Below, one piece after another: positions 1 through 8,145 of a DNA stretch of 64,000 nt. The notes below the pieces were generated by a model. It was given only the letters and a program-made list of their open reading frames with translations, ran no database searches and was not told the DNA's origin. This DNA comes from Halobacillus massiliensis (lineage in GTDB: Bacteria; Bacillota; Bacilli; Bacillales; Halobacillaceae): NCBI RefSeq assembly GCF_900166625.1, contig NZ_LT800499.1, positions 449,618 to 513,617 of the forward strand, written 5' to 3'. A program made the translations under genes and the position numbers. Every line of letters starts with the position of its first letter. Within the stretch, counting starts at the first letter, position 1.

Positions 1-2
1 TC

Positions 3-371
3 GATGAAGAGTCCGGGGTAGACTTTACGACTGGCGTCTCCTTATCTTTGGAAAATGGCATCATTGTCCAAGTGGATTGCAGCTTTGAAGCAGAAGGAAG
101 AAACGAATACCAGGTGATCGGTTCAGAAGGGTCCATCAACGTTCACGATGCTTACCGGCCTGATAAGCAGGACCATATCGGTAAAATTACATTAAGAAAC
201 GAGAAAGGCGTGCAGGAACTCATAGAAACAGGTGATCAATATCGCCTGCAGGTTGAAAAGTTTATGGAAGCAGCTGGACAAAAAGATTCCCTGACTGAGC
301 TTCATAACGAGACGCTGAGATACTTGAAAGTCATGGAAGAATCTATTCACCTGATCTATAGGGGGAAATAG
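3..371 (+). CDS. Gfo/Idh/MocA-family oxidoreductase, C-terminal part (gene starts before the window)
   Basis: The reading frame is open from the first bases of the window to the stop at 371, so only about 122 C-terminal residues are seen. The beta-strand-rich pattern with a conserved 'GSEGSI' followed by a helical tail fits the C-terminal domain of NAD(P)-dependent sugar or inositol dehydrogenases of the Gfo/Idh/MocA family. The Rossmann domain lies outside the window, so the substrate cannot be judged. The following amidase gene starts 2 nt after the stop, so the two are probably co-transcribed. Confidence 0.7.
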   Translation, partial: DEESGVDFTTGVSLSLENGIIVQVDCSFEAEGRNEYQVIGSEGSINVHDAYRPDKQDHIGKITLRNEKGVQELIETGDQYRLQVEKFMEAAGQKDSLTELHNETLRYLKVMEESIHLIYRGK

Positions 372-372
372 G

Positions 373-1773
373 ATGGAAGAGTTTCAAAGCCTAGATGGAA
401 CAGCTCAATTAGAGCTTCTCAGAAATAAAGAAATCAAACTGAGCGAAGTAAACGAATACTATAAAACACAGATCATTAGAAAGAACCCGGAACTTCAGGC
501 TGTCGTCCATACGATGTTTGATCATATGCCTGATGAGTATGACGAAAACAGGGGAAGGTTTGGCGGTTTTCCGTTTTTAATAAAAGATTTAAATGCCGTG
601 GAGGGGCAGCCTGTCTCTTTTGGCAGTAAAATAATGAAGGGCTTTAAAGCTTCCACAGACGATGAAGTCGTGAAAAGATACAAACGGGCAGGGCTCAACA
701 TTATTGGAAAAACAAACACTCCGGAATTCGGCTTTACACCGGCCACAGAGTCCAACTTTTTAGGTTTTGCGAAAAACCCATGGAATCCTGATTTTTCTCC
801 AGGAGGCTCAAGTGGAGGAGCGGCAGCGGCTGTCGCTTCCGGCATGATACCTTTTGCACACGGCAGCGATGGCGGGGGATCGATACGTATTCCAGCTTCC
901 TGCTGCGGGGTGTTTGGATTAAAACCGACACGGGGCCGATCGCCATTGTCAATGCGAATCAACAGCTTATCTGTTCACCATGCACTGACACGGTCAGTAA
1001 GGGACAGTGCCTTACTGCTGAATGTCATTGAAGGATCGCAGCTCGGAGACTCTTTTTCGACACCGCCTTTAGGAGGGCCATTTGAAAGATACTTAGAGAG
1101 GGATCCCAAGCCATTAAAGATTGCCTATATGGCAGACTTTGGAGCGGATTTGAATATCGACGAGGAAGTGCAGCAGGCTGTAGAATCAACGGCAAAGCTT
1201 TGCGAAGAATTAGGGCATCACGTCGAAATCGCTTATCCAGATTTTAATTTGCACCGTTTTATGAATGCCTATGTTACAGTTTGGGTCGTCGGCGGGGCAC
1301 TGGCCGTGAAAAATGCTGCACAGATGAACGGTAAAGAGGTTAACGACGAAACTACAGAACGACTGCTTTATTCCTTAATTGAAAAGGCGGATGGCTACTC
1401 AGTCTTTGAGTATGAAGAAGCACGGCAGTATTTGTTTGATGAAAGTGTGAAGGTGCACCGATTTTTTCAGAAGTATGACGTTCTTCTACATCCGGTAAAC
1501 GCCAAGCCGCCGCTTCCATTAGGATGCTATGATGGAGAGAAAAAGACAGTAGATGATATTTTGAAGGTATCTGCTGAATATGCTCACTTAACACCAATCG
1601 CAAATGTGACCGGACAGCCGGCGATGAGTGTACCTTTATATTGGGGAAGTAATAGCCTTCCCATCGGTTCTCATTTCATGGGGCGTTTTGGTGATGAAGC
1701 TACCCTTCTTCAACTGGCAGCCCAGCTTGAAAAAGCGCGTCCCTGGCAGAATAAATACAGTGAGCTGGCATAG
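373..1773 (+). CDS. Amidase (amidase-signature family)
   Basis: A 466-residue amidase that would hydrolyse an amide bond through the Ser-cisSer-Lys triad. Lys71 lies in 'FLIKDL', the cis-Ser in the 'GGSSGG' loop near residue 146, and the nucleophile Ser170 in 'DGGGSIRIPAS'. Length and signature fit the family (about 450-500 residues). It has no GatB/GatC neighbours and no signal peptide, so it is more likely a free-standing cytoplasmic amidase than GatA. The substrate is unknown. It follows the oxidoreductase gene after 2 nt, which suggests one operon. Confidence 0.88.
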   Translation: MEEFQSLDGTAQLELLRNKEIKLSEVNEYYKTQIIRKNPELQAVVHTMFDHMPDEYDENRGRFGGFPFLIKDLNAVEGQPVSFGSKIMKGFKASTDDEVVKRYKRAGLNIIGKTNTPEFGFTPATESNFLGFAKNPWNPDFSPGGSSGGAAAAVASGMIPFAHGSDGGGSIRIPASCCGVFGLKPTRGRSPLSMRINSLSVHHALTRSVRDSALLLNVIEGSQLGDSFSTPPLGGPFERYLERDPKPLKIAYMADFGADLNIDEEVQQAVESTAKLCEELGHHVEIAYPDFNLHRFMNAYVTVWVVGGALAVKNAAQMNGKEVNDETTERLLYSLIEKADGYSVFEYEEARQYLFDESVKVHRFFQKYDVLLHPVNAKPPLPLGCYDGEKKTVDDILKVSAEYAHLTPIANVTGQPAMSVPLYWGSNSLPIGSHFMGRFGDEATLLQLAAQLEKARPWQNKYSELA

Positions 1774-1837
1774 ATATTAATTAGGAAAATTTATTCTTGG
1801 CCTAAGAGCCTCAGGTTTTCTAAAGGAGGAATTCTAT

Positions 1838-1981
1838 TTGAGTTGGTTACATGGAATCTATACGACCCGCTATCTGTTTGTGGTCTTTTTTTCGATAACC
1901 TCTCTTAGTCTGCTTACTTATCAATCTATCGCTATATTCAATGCATTTGCGGAATTCTTTGAATTTCTCCGGAGAAGTTAA
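1838..1981 (+). CDS. Small hydrophobic membrane protein, 47 aa, unknown function
   Basis: A TTG-initiated 47-codon frame is preceded by a near-perfect ribosome binding site AAAGGAGG (1822-1829). It encodes one long hydrophobic stretch (about residues 11-35) and ends in a basic tail. The stop is followed 7 nt later by the left arm of a perfect 12-bp terminator stem, now split by the insertion sequence, which argues for a real transcribed gene. The pattern around 'SIAIFNAFAEFFEF' faintly recalls the first segments of MASE3-type sensor domains, so it could be a decayed remnant. I cannot decide between small protein and relic. Confidence 0.5.
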   Translation: MSWLHGIYTTRYLFVVFFSITSLSLLTYQSIAIFNAFAEFFEFLRRS

Positions 1982-1988
1982 CCTGTAC

Positions 1989-2000
1989 AAAGAGAGAGGC
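1989..2000 (+). terminator. Left arm of a Rho-independent terminator split by an IS element
   Basis: The arm AAAGAGAGAGGC (1989-2000) is the exact reverse complement of GCCTCTCTCTTT at 3477-3488, which continues into a T-run. Without the 2006-3471 insertion and one copy of its 3-bp duplication, the sequence closes into a 12-bp stem with a short loop followed by TTTT. It would end the small membrane protein gene. Confidence 0.75.
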
Positions 2001-2035
2001 GAATCGGTAGTGACCCCTGAAAGTTAGAGTTTTTA

Positions 2036-2837
2036 TTATGCAGCTGATTGGCTGGTTTGAGTTCGGTATTGTATGGGACTTAAACCAGCCAATTTTGCTT
2101 TTATGCGTTCATTATTATAGTAGTTCACATATCCCTCAAGTTTTCTTTTAAGCTCTTCATAAGAAACCAGTTCTTCTCCGTAATACATTTCCTGTTTGAG
2201 AATCCCGAAAAAATTCTCCATCGCTGCGTTATCTGCGCAGTTTGCTTTTCTGGACATACTTTGAAAGATTTGATGTTTCTTTAAGGTTTTCACCCACGTG
2301 TTATGTTGATAATGCCAGCCTTGATCGGAGTGGATGGTTGTTCGGTATTCGGCTTCCGTTCGACACTGCTTCATTCAACGGCTTTAAAACAAGGTCCAGG
2401 GTTGGTCGTTTAGAAATTCCAAAAGAGACAATTTCCCCATTAAATAAGTCCATAATCGGGCTTAAATAAAGCTTCTCATTTCCTGCACATTTGAATTCCG
2501 TCACATCTGTGACTAATTTTTGGAGCCGTATTGGCGTGTGGAACCTGCGTTTTAATCGATTATGAGCCACTTTCCCAACTGTACCTTTGTACGATTTATA
2601 CCGGGATTTTCTAGTGAATTTCTCACACTTCAATCCGAGCTCACCCATGATCCGATGAACTTTTTTATGGTTGATCCTATACCCCTGATTTCTAAGCTCG
2701 AAAGCAATGCGGCGATAGCCATATGTCCCGTTGTGCTTATGAAAGAGTTTCGTAATTATTTCTTTCCACTCTTTATTCGGATCTTCCTTCTGTAACTGCT
2801 TCTTCTGGTAATGATAAGTGGCTTCAGGAATGTCCAC
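2036..2837 (-). pseudogene. IS150-type transposase orfB (DDE domain), frameshifted
   Basis: The N-terminal two thirds ('PEATYHYQKK', 'GTYGYRRI', 'VTDVTEFKC', where the first catalytic Asp lies in TDVTEF) is in one frame. The rest ('TTIHSDQGWHYQ' with the second Asp, 'NCADNAAMENFFGILK' with the Glu, 'YYNNERIKAKL') is in another. The break is at about 2357-2372, where 'LNEA' should run into 'TEAEYR'. In this family orfB is made as an OrfAB fusion by -1 frameshifting; the -1 frame is indeed open from the heptamer at 2951 into this gene. The internal frameshift is a separate defect, either true decay or a sequencing error. Confidence 0.85.
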
Positions 2838-2854
2838 TCTTCGTAAAGCGTCTT

Positions 2855-3418
2855 TTACTTTGAATCCTTCTTGTTTGAGTTCGAATACCAGCGCTGCTTG
2901 TGCTTTTCGAGATAGGCATCCGGATTCTCCTGAAAAGCTTTTAACTTTTTTAGATAAGAATTCTCTAAACGTAGGAGTTCATTTTCACGTTCCAATTGTT
3001 CTTCCCGAGTTGGTGCTTTTTCTGTTTTGGGTAACTTTTTCTTAGGTTTATTTGACATAGAAGGCCGTCCTTTCGCTTTTTCCTGGAGGCCCTCGCTCCC
3101 TTCCTTCTGAAATATGTTGGCCCAGCTCGCAATTAAAGCAGGGTTGTTCAGTTGGAAGGCAATCGCAGTCTCCTGAAGAGAAGCTCCTGTCTGTTTCCTA
3201 AAGTTTAATACATCCATCTTGAATTGGACAGGGTGGACTTGTTTGGAATGCTTCCTTTTTAACCCTTCTTCTCCAAATGCTTGATAAGCACGAACCCAAC
3301 GTAAGATTTGAGCATCACTAGGAATGGAGTACTTTTTAGCTAATAAAACGTATCCTTTATGTCCTTGAAGATATTCCCTTACCACCTTCAATTTAAATTC
3401 CTTACTATACTTTGCCAT
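2855..3418 (-). CDS. IS150-type transposase orfA (helix-turn-helix)
   Basis: A 187-residue protein starting at 'MAKYSKEF'; ten further codons upstream are open but this start matches the family. It has two helix-turn-helix units (about residues 5-60 and 65-115) and a C-terminal leucine-rich coiled coil ('LERENELLRLENSYLKKLK') used for dimerisation. An in-phase A AAA AAG heptamer sits in the 'YLKKLK' codons, the expected site of -1 ribosomal frameshifting into orfB. It is intact although its orfB partner is broken. Confidence 0.87.
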   Translation of the reverse strand: MAKYSKEFKLKVVREYLQGHKGYVLLAKKYSIPSDAQILRWVRAYQAFGEEGLKRKHSKQVHPVQFKMDVLNFRKQTGASLQETAIAFQLNNPALIASWANIFQKEGSEGLQEKAKGRPSMSNKPKKKLPKTEKAPTREEQLERENELLRLENSYLKKLKAFQENPDAYLEKHKQRWYSNSNKKDSK

Positions 3419-3476
3419 AGAAAACACCCCGGAAGTTAGATTTTTCACTCTAACTTCCGGGGTGCACTACCATCAT

Positions 3477-3492
3477 GCCTCTCTCTTTTTTC
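3477..3492 (+). terminator. Right arm and T-run of the IS-split terminator
   Basis: GCCTCTCTCTTT followed by further T residues is the partner of the arm at 1989-2000. The two arms are now nearly 1.5 kb apart, so the original hairpin can no longer form co-transcriptionally. Confidence 0.7.
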
Positions 3493-3536
3493 TAATATTA
3501 GGTTCTCACTTAAACGTGGAGATGCAATGCTGCTCG

Positions 3537-3706
3537 GTTCCGTTTACCGTGACAAAGAGAACCGGGCCTGGGGAAACAACTCGCTTTCCATGGGTGAACG
3601 GTGAGCTTCCTCGGGCTTTTAGCCCTCCGGGATCTCCCCCTGTTCTATCCTCCCATAGGAGTCTCGCCGTTTCCCCTGGCCTTTATGTTTTTTGGAGTAA
3701 CGGAAC
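3537..3706. repeat. Paired structured repeat, locus 1, half A
   Basis: A 170-bp element bounded by GTTCCGTTT and a complementary AACGGAAC. Inside are short palindromes: GGTGAG...CTC.CC, GGGCT..AGCCC and CTCCCATAGGAG. The same sequence recurs near 9.8, 53.5 and 62.3 kb. Its reverse complement is clearly related to half B, so halves A and B are diverged inverted copies of one unit. Confidence 0.85.
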
Positions 3707-3754
3707 ATTTAGTGAGATAAGACTATCTCTTCTCAAGATTAATAAGACTACAGC

Positions 3755-3917
3755 ATTCCGTTTTAACTATCACCGGTAAAGAGGCTGGGAAATGGCGAGA
3801 CTCCTGCAGGGAGATAGAGCCATGGTGAGATCCGCGAGTGCAACGAGCTAGCTCACCGGCTCCCCGCGGAAAGCGAGCTATTTCCCAGCCGCTTTTTACT
3901 GCTCCAGCAAACGGAAC
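3755..3917. repeat. Paired structured repeat, locus 1, half B
   Basis: A 163-bp element bounded by ATTCCGTTT and AAACGGAAC, 48 bp after half A. The core reads GGGAAATGGCGAGACTCC...GGTGAGATCCGCGAG...CTCACCGGCTCCCCGCGG...TTTCCCAGCC. The outer GGGAAAT/ATTTCCC and inner GGTGAG/CTCACC arms can pair. Confidence 0.85.
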
Positions 3918-3949
3918 AGCCATTTTCCTTCATAAAAGTGAGGTAAACC

Positions 3950-4041
3950 AAGGGAAATGGTGAGGTCCGGGAGTTCACCGGCTCCCCGTGGAAAGCAAGT
4001 CATTTCCCAGCCGCTTTTCTCCGTTACTTGATAAACGGAAC
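3950..4041. repeat. Partial extra half-B repeat, locus 1
   Basis: A degenerate B unit lacking the middle section (GAGACTCCTGCAG is deleted), still ending in the terminal AAACGGAAC. It lies directly after the complete B copy and before the end of the methyltransferase gene. Confidence 0.75.
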
Positions 4042-4093
4042 CGTCATTCCTAATGGACGTAGAAATAGAATTAGAGTAAGACTAGCCACTAAC

Positions 4094-4846
4094 TCATTTT
4101 ATTGCTTCAAAAGTAAGAATCTCTGTTGATGCTGATGGAGAGCGGCCATATTCATAATCACTTGATACCGTAACCTCTGTAAAACCGGTCGATTTCAGAA
4201 TCTGTTTGAACTCTTCCACGCCATACCACCTCATAGGGAAACGTTCGAGTTCTGTTTGGACAAGTTCTCCGTTGCTCCAGCGTTCATACCTGTTATGAGA
4301 GACCGTGTATTGTTCAAAGACATTGTGTGCTGTCATCTTACTTTCAAGAGAAATCACATCTCCGTTCTCAAGCTTCCAGGTGCGAGTGGATACTTTACCG
4401 ATTGGGAAGTCCTTCGGGATAGATAGATCGAGCAGCAAACTACCGCCCGGGGTGAGACTTTTATAAAATTGATGTAAAGCTTTTAACGAATCCTTTCGTT
4501 TATGCAAGAGTAAAAACGTTCCTGTGGGAACAATTACAGCTTCATAGTAGGATTCCTTTGAATATGTAGTCATATCAGCTTGAAAAAGGCGAGGATTTAT
4601 TTTATGATTCTCGCAATTTCTGCGGCAGACTTCCAGCATGGCACTGGATAGATCAAATCCTTCAACTTCAAAGCCTGCTTGTGATAAGGGGATGAGAATT
4701 CTTCCTGTTCCTGCGGCCGGCTCCAGTATCCTCCCAGAGACTCCTTCCAGACGACTCTTGTAAAATTCCACATCTCCAAAAGAGAATCCAATGGGTTTAT
4801 CTATGTCGTAGACTTGCGTAGATAAATGATGATAGTAGTTGAGCAT
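4094..4846 (-). CDS. Class I SAM-dependent methyltransferase
   Basis: A 250-residue cytoplasmic methyltransferase with the SAM-binding glycine motif in 'ILEPAAGTGRILIPL' (about residues 38-52), an acidic residue ending the second strand ('VEGFDLSSAML') and a Methyltransf_25-type fold. It starts at ATG 4846 behind AAAAGGAGGCGGG. The substrate cannot be inferred. No partner gene is adjacent: repeats lie downstream, and a protease with its own terminator lies upstream, so it is probably monocistronic. Confidence 0.82.
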   Translation of the reverse strand: MLNYYHHLSTQVYDIDKPIGFSFGDVEFYKSRLEGVSGRILEPAAGTGRILIPLSQAGFEVEGFDLSSAMLEVCRRNCENHKINPRLFQADMTTYSKESYYEAVIVPTGTFLLLHKRKDSLKALHQFYKSLTPGGSLLLDLSIPKDFPIGKVSTRTWKLENGDVISLESKMTAHNVFEQYTVSHNRYERWSNGELVQTELERFPMRWYGVEEFKQILKSTGFTEVTVSSDYEYGRSPSASTEILTFEAIK

Positions 4847-4945
4847 GGACCCGCCTCCTTTTCTTTTATAATATCATAAGGATGAAGCAGGGGAAGGCGT
4901 CTAGTAGAATGGAAAGGTGAAAGTTCAGTAAATAAAAAAATCCAT

Positions 4946-4982
4946 AAAAAAGGCCGGCTGTTCCAAAAGGAAAGGCCGGCTG
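4946..4982 (-). terminator. Terminator of the subtilisin-like protease gene
   Basis: On the minus strand, two GCCGGC blocks flank a TTCC/GGAA inner stem, followed by a run of T residues, about 35 nt after the protease stop. Confidence 0.75.
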
Positions 4983-5015
4983 AATATATATTTATTAAAA
5001 GGGGGTCAACGATCA

Positions 5016-6134
5016 TTAATGGACAGCGGCTTCCACATTCACGAGTCCGTTACCGTAATCAAATGAATCGCCAAGGGGAGTAGCCGTTTCATTCAAGCGG
5101 TCGCGAACATCCTGATTGCTTAAACTGTCGTCATCTGCCAGTACGAGTGCAGCGGCACCAGCTACATGTGGTGCAGCCATAGAAGTACCGTTAAATGAAG
5201 CATAATCATTTTCAGGTACAGAACTTAAAATATCCACACCAGGAGCCATAACTTCAAGTTCATTTCCTCGGCTTGAAAAAGAAGCGACCTGATTGGAACT
5301 ATCGACAGCACCTACAGCCATAGCTGTCTCATACTTAGCAGGATAGCCGATTGTATTAAAAGGACCAAATTTTCCAGAGTTTCCGGCAGCGGCTACAACT
5401 AGAACACCGTTATGGTAGGCATTATCGACGGCTTCTTTAAGTGCAGCAGAACCTACAGATCCTCCAAGGCTCATATTAATGACATCCATGTCATTAGCAA
5501 TTGCCCATTCGATCCCTGCGGCAATTTCACTATAGGCGCCGCTTCCTTCACCATTGAGAACTTTTACTGCATATAAGTCCACATCCGGAGCAACTCCGAG
5601 CACACCGACGTTGTTATCGACAGCGGCAATCGTACCTGCCACATGGGTTCCGTGCCCATTTAGATCATCAAATGGATCAGGTTCAGAGCTGACAAAACTG
5701 GCACCGCCAGCGACATTTAAGTCTTCGTGGCCGGATTCAATGCCTGAATCAAGAACAGCAACTTTGACACCGTTCCCCGTATTCCCTGTGTTCTGAACAA
5801 CATCAGCATTTATTTGCGAAATACCTGGCGGGGAGGTTTGAGCTAATGCTTTTGCTTTATGGTCTTTTTCCACATATTCAACATTTGGATTGTTTTTTAA
5901 AGCTTTAACAGCCTGCTCAGGCAGGTTAGCTTTTACAACATTCATATACTTATACTGATGATCGACGTCTCCTCCAAGACTTTGGACAGATGCAGTAACG
6001 GCATCACCTTTAAACTTGATTAAATAGTCCGAACGGCTTTCTTTTGAATCAGCACTTACCATTCCACCAAAGGCTGCAGTTAACGCTAGTGTCAGTATAA
6101 AAATTAAACTAATCCACTTCCACTGTCTCTTCAT
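5016..6134 (-). CDS. Secreted subtilisin-like serine protease (S8) with I9 pro-domain
   Basis: A 372-residue pre-pro-protease. Residues 1-28 are a Sec signal peptide ending near 'MVSA', about 35-95 are an inhibitor-I9 pro-domain, and the rest is the S8 catalytic domain. The triad is Asp129 ('VLDSGIE'), His161 ('[10 protein letters not shown]') and Ser318 ('NGTSMAAPH'), with oxyanion Asn252 ('AAAGNSG'). Architecture and size match the alkaline subtilisins of Bacillus (AprE type). The mature enzyme has no cysteine and is acidic, in line with a salt-tolerant extracellular protease for peptide scavenging. It is monocistronic, with its own terminator. Confidence 0.95.
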   Translation of the reverse strand: MKRQWKWISLIFILTLALTAAFGGMVSADSKESRSDYLIKFKGDAVTASVQSLGGDVDHQYKYMNVVKANLPEQAVKALKNNPNVEYVEKDHKAKALAQTSPPGISQINADVVQNTGNTGNGVKVAVLDSGIESGHEDLNVAGGASFVSSEPDPFDDLNGHGTHVAGTIAAVDNNVGVLGVAPDVDLYAVKVLNGEGSGAYSEIAAGIEWAIANDMDVINMSLGGSVGSAALKEAVDNAYHNGVLVVAAAGNSGKFGPFNTIGYPAKYETAMAVGAVDSSNQVASFSSRGNELEVMAPGVDILSSVPENDYASFNGTSMAAPHVAGAAALVLADDDSLSNQDVRDRLNETATPLGDSFDYGNGLVNVEAAVH

Positions 6135-6304
6135 CCACTTCCTCCTTTTCGATCACATCAACTACCCGGGTAAATGTTGTATGTAATTCTGAATTGTCAC
6201 AATTATATGATAACATGGATGTGGAGGGGTTGTTATTGGGAAATGAGGGAGGGGAGAAGGAGTCTAAAAGGCTCAAATTATCTGTAGTTGCACAAGTTTT
6301 CATT

Positions 6305-6337
6305 AAAAAAGCTCTTCTCAACCAAAGAGAAGAGCTT
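6305..6337 (-). terminator. Terminator of the orphan response regulator gene
   Basis: The perfect 11-bp stem AAGCTCTTCTC/GAGAAGAGCTT is followed on the minus strand by a T-run (complement of 6305-6310), six nt after the stop codon. Confidence 0.85.
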
Positions 6338-6342
6338 ACAGC

Positions 6343-6963
6343 CTAATGGGTATACCACTCATATAACTTCTTAGGTCTTCCGATTTTCTGATGGCGGATG
6401 ACTTGTTTTACTTTTCCTTCTTCAAGTAAATGCATCAAATAGCGATACACGGTAGGATAAGCAAGACCGACACTTGAGGAAATCTCATCTACTGATTTAG
6501 GAGTATCATTTTCCATTAAACAGGAGGCGACAGAGTCAAGGGTTTCTTTACTGATGCCTTTTGCTGTATACACGTCTTCTTCAACTGCCAGACGTTTTCT
6601 CATATTCACAATTTGTATGTGAAGATGAATTCTTGAGATTAAATCCAGAGGTTTTATCGGCTTTAATGAAAAATCAGTAGCCCCTTCCTGCCTGAACTGA
6701 GCCGCCACATCTTCACGGTCATCCTCTGTTAATACAAGGATGGGGACTTGTTGGTTTTCGAGCCGAACTCTTTTCACGAACTCCAATCCATCCATAATGG
6801 GCATATGATAATCGACAATCATAATATCGTAATGATTTTTATTAAATAAATAGAGCCCTTCACGACCATCGGAGGCTGTATCTGCATACAGTCCGTCTTT
6901 CTCGCATAAGCTCTTCATTAAATCACGCATGGATGGTTCATCATCCACGATCAGGAGCTTCAT
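6343..6963 (-). CDS. Orphan response regulator with C-terminal helix-turn-helix
   Basis: A 206-residue two-component regulator. The receiver domain (1-120) has acidic pocket Asp7-Asp8, phospho-acceptor Asp51 ('IMIVDYHMP'), Thr79 and Lys102. The C-terminal part (about 140-200) is a winged helix ('SVDEISSSVGLAYPTVYRYL'), as in the CitT/DcuR-type regulators. No histidine kinase gene lies next to it and it has its own terminator. The partner kinase and targets are unknown. Confidence 0.85.
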   Translation of the reverse strand: MKLLIVDDEPSMRDLMKSLCEKDGLYADTASDGREGLYLFNKNHYDIMIVDYHMPIMDGLEFVKRVRLENQQVPILVLTEDDREDVAAQFRQEGATDFSLKPIKPLDLISRIHLHIQIVNMRKRLAVEEDVYTAKGISKETLDSVASCLMENDTPKSVDEISSSVGLAYPTVYRYLMHLLEEGKVKQVIRHQKIGRPKKLYEWYTH

Positions 6964-7103
6964 CCTTTAACACCCTTTCTCTTACAGTCAACCAAAGCCG
7001 TATGAATTTACTCTAATATTATAATGTAAAAAAACTGTTGGCAATGGATTTAAGAGAAATGTTGCAGATTCGCATGGCTTTTCTACTCACTTTATTTATA
7101 AAG

Positions 7104-7145
7104 AAGAAAAATCACCCGTGGGCCGAACAGTCACAAGGGTGATTG
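7104..7145 (-). terminator. Terminator of the ArsA-like/MDR operon
   Basis: The stem AATCACCC...GGGTGATT is followed on the minus strand by TTTTTCTTCTTT, just after the reductase stop at 7156. Confidence 0.75.
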
Positions 7146-7155
7146 ATAATGAATT

Positions 7156-8145
7156 CTATATTGTGAAACCGATTTTTCCAAAATTTTTCGTGTCTCTTAA
7201 ATAGGAAAAAGCCTCTTTATATTCGGAGATATTAAACATTCTATCGACTTCGGGTCTAATATTATGTTTTTCAATGAATTGGATCATTTCTTTGAATTCT
7301 TCTACACTTCCCATTGTAGAGCCGAGGAGATTGTACTGCCCATAGAAAAACTTACGAATATCGATCGTAACCTCATCTTCAGTAGTAGCTCCAAATGTGA
7401 CAATCGTGCCGCCTTTACGGATAATTTCCAATGATTTATTAAAAGTTGCCTGACCAATGCTTTCCACGAGCAAATCAACAGACTCATCTTTAAGTTCTTC
7501 TTTCCAATCAGATTGTGTTAATACGGCTGCATCTGCCCCGAGCTTTTTAGCATTCTCTAACTTTTCTTCGCTTCGGGAAGTAACGATAACGCGGGCACCG
7601 GCTGCTTTTGCAAACTTAAGGGCAAATGTCAGGACACCACTTCCGATTCCCGGAAGCATCACCGTATCGCCTTCTTTTACTTTCCCTCTTGTGAACATAA
7701 CACGATAGGCCGTAAGTGCAGCAAGAGGAAGAACGCCGGCTTCTTCCCATGTTAAATGCTTCGGTTTATGTTCAACATTTTCTGCGGGAACGGTAATGTA
7801 TTCGGCAAAAGTACCGTGATCAGGCAAACCGAGGATTTCAAAGCCTTCAGGAGGAGCATCGCTGTTTTTCTTCCAGCCAAGTCCAGGATTAATGATAACT
7901 TCATCTCCAAGTGCCATATACCTTACGCCTTTACCGACAGAATCTATAACACCGGCACCGTCTGAGCCAAGAATGAGAGGAGGCTGGTCGGTTTTATGGC
8001 GGCTTGTGACTGCAATATCACGGCGGTTTAAGCCTGCGGTTTTTAATTTCACCCGCACCATATTATCCTCTATATCAGGCTGATTAAAATCTTTGAGGGA
8101 CAGCCCCTCAAGGCCTTCTGTTTTTTCATGAACGATTGCTTTCAT
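7156..8145 (-). CDS. Zinc-free MDR-family NAD(P)H reductase (quinone-oxidoreductase-like)
   Basis: A 329-residue medium-chain dehydrogenase/reductase: N-terminal GroES-like domain, then a Rossmann domain with the dinucleotide motif 'GIGSGVLTFALKFAKAAG' (about 166-183). The position that carries the catalytic Zn-binding Cys in alcohol dehydrogenases is Asn ('AGLNRRD'), so it should act as a zinc-independent enone, quinone or aldehyde reductase (YogA-like). Its ATG overlaps the stop of the ArsA-like gene by 1 nt (TAATG), behind AAGGAGG. It is thus the last gene of a four-gene operon. Confidence 0.85.
   Translation of the reverse strand: MKAIVHEKTEGLEGLSLKDFNQPDIEDNMVRVKLKTAGLNRRDIAVTSRHKTDQPPLILGSDGAGVIDSVGKGVRYMALGDEVIINPGLGWKKNSDAPPEGFEILGLPDHGTFAEYITVPAENVEHKPKHLTWEEAGVLPLAALTAYRVMFTRGKVKEGDTVMLPGIGSGVLTFALKFAKAAGARVIVTSRSEEKLENAKKLGADAAVLTQSDWKEELKDESVDLLVESIGQATFNKSLEIIRKGGTIVTFGATTEDEVTIDIRKFFYGQYNLLGSTMGSVEEFKEMIQFIEKHNIRPEVDRMFNISEYKEAFSYLRDTKNFGKIGFTI

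Larger units (their letters stand above)
2006..3471 (-). mobile_element. IS3-family (IS150-type) insertion sequence, 1.47 kb
   Basis: The ends are imperfect inverted repeats: GGTAGTGACCCC...AGTTAGAGT on the left, and the complement of GGTAGTGCACCCC...AGTTAGAGT on the right. A 3-bp direct repeat ATC flanks the element (2003-2005 and 3472-3474), which is normal for IS3 elements. On the minus strand it carries orfA, a slippery heptamer A AAA AAG (complement of 2945-2951) and orfB with a DDE integrase core. OrfB is broken by a frameshift, so this copy is probably not autonomously active. Confidence 0.9.

Noticed and set aside
3462-3779. Open frame across the IS end and repeat half A
   Set aside because: It spans the right end of the IS and noncoding repeat sequence; no ribosome binding site and the same frame is broken in other repeat copies.
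2006-4041. Composite transposon carrying the repeats or methyltransferase
   Set aside because: Only one IS copy is present, with its own 3-bp target duplication; the repeats lie outside it.
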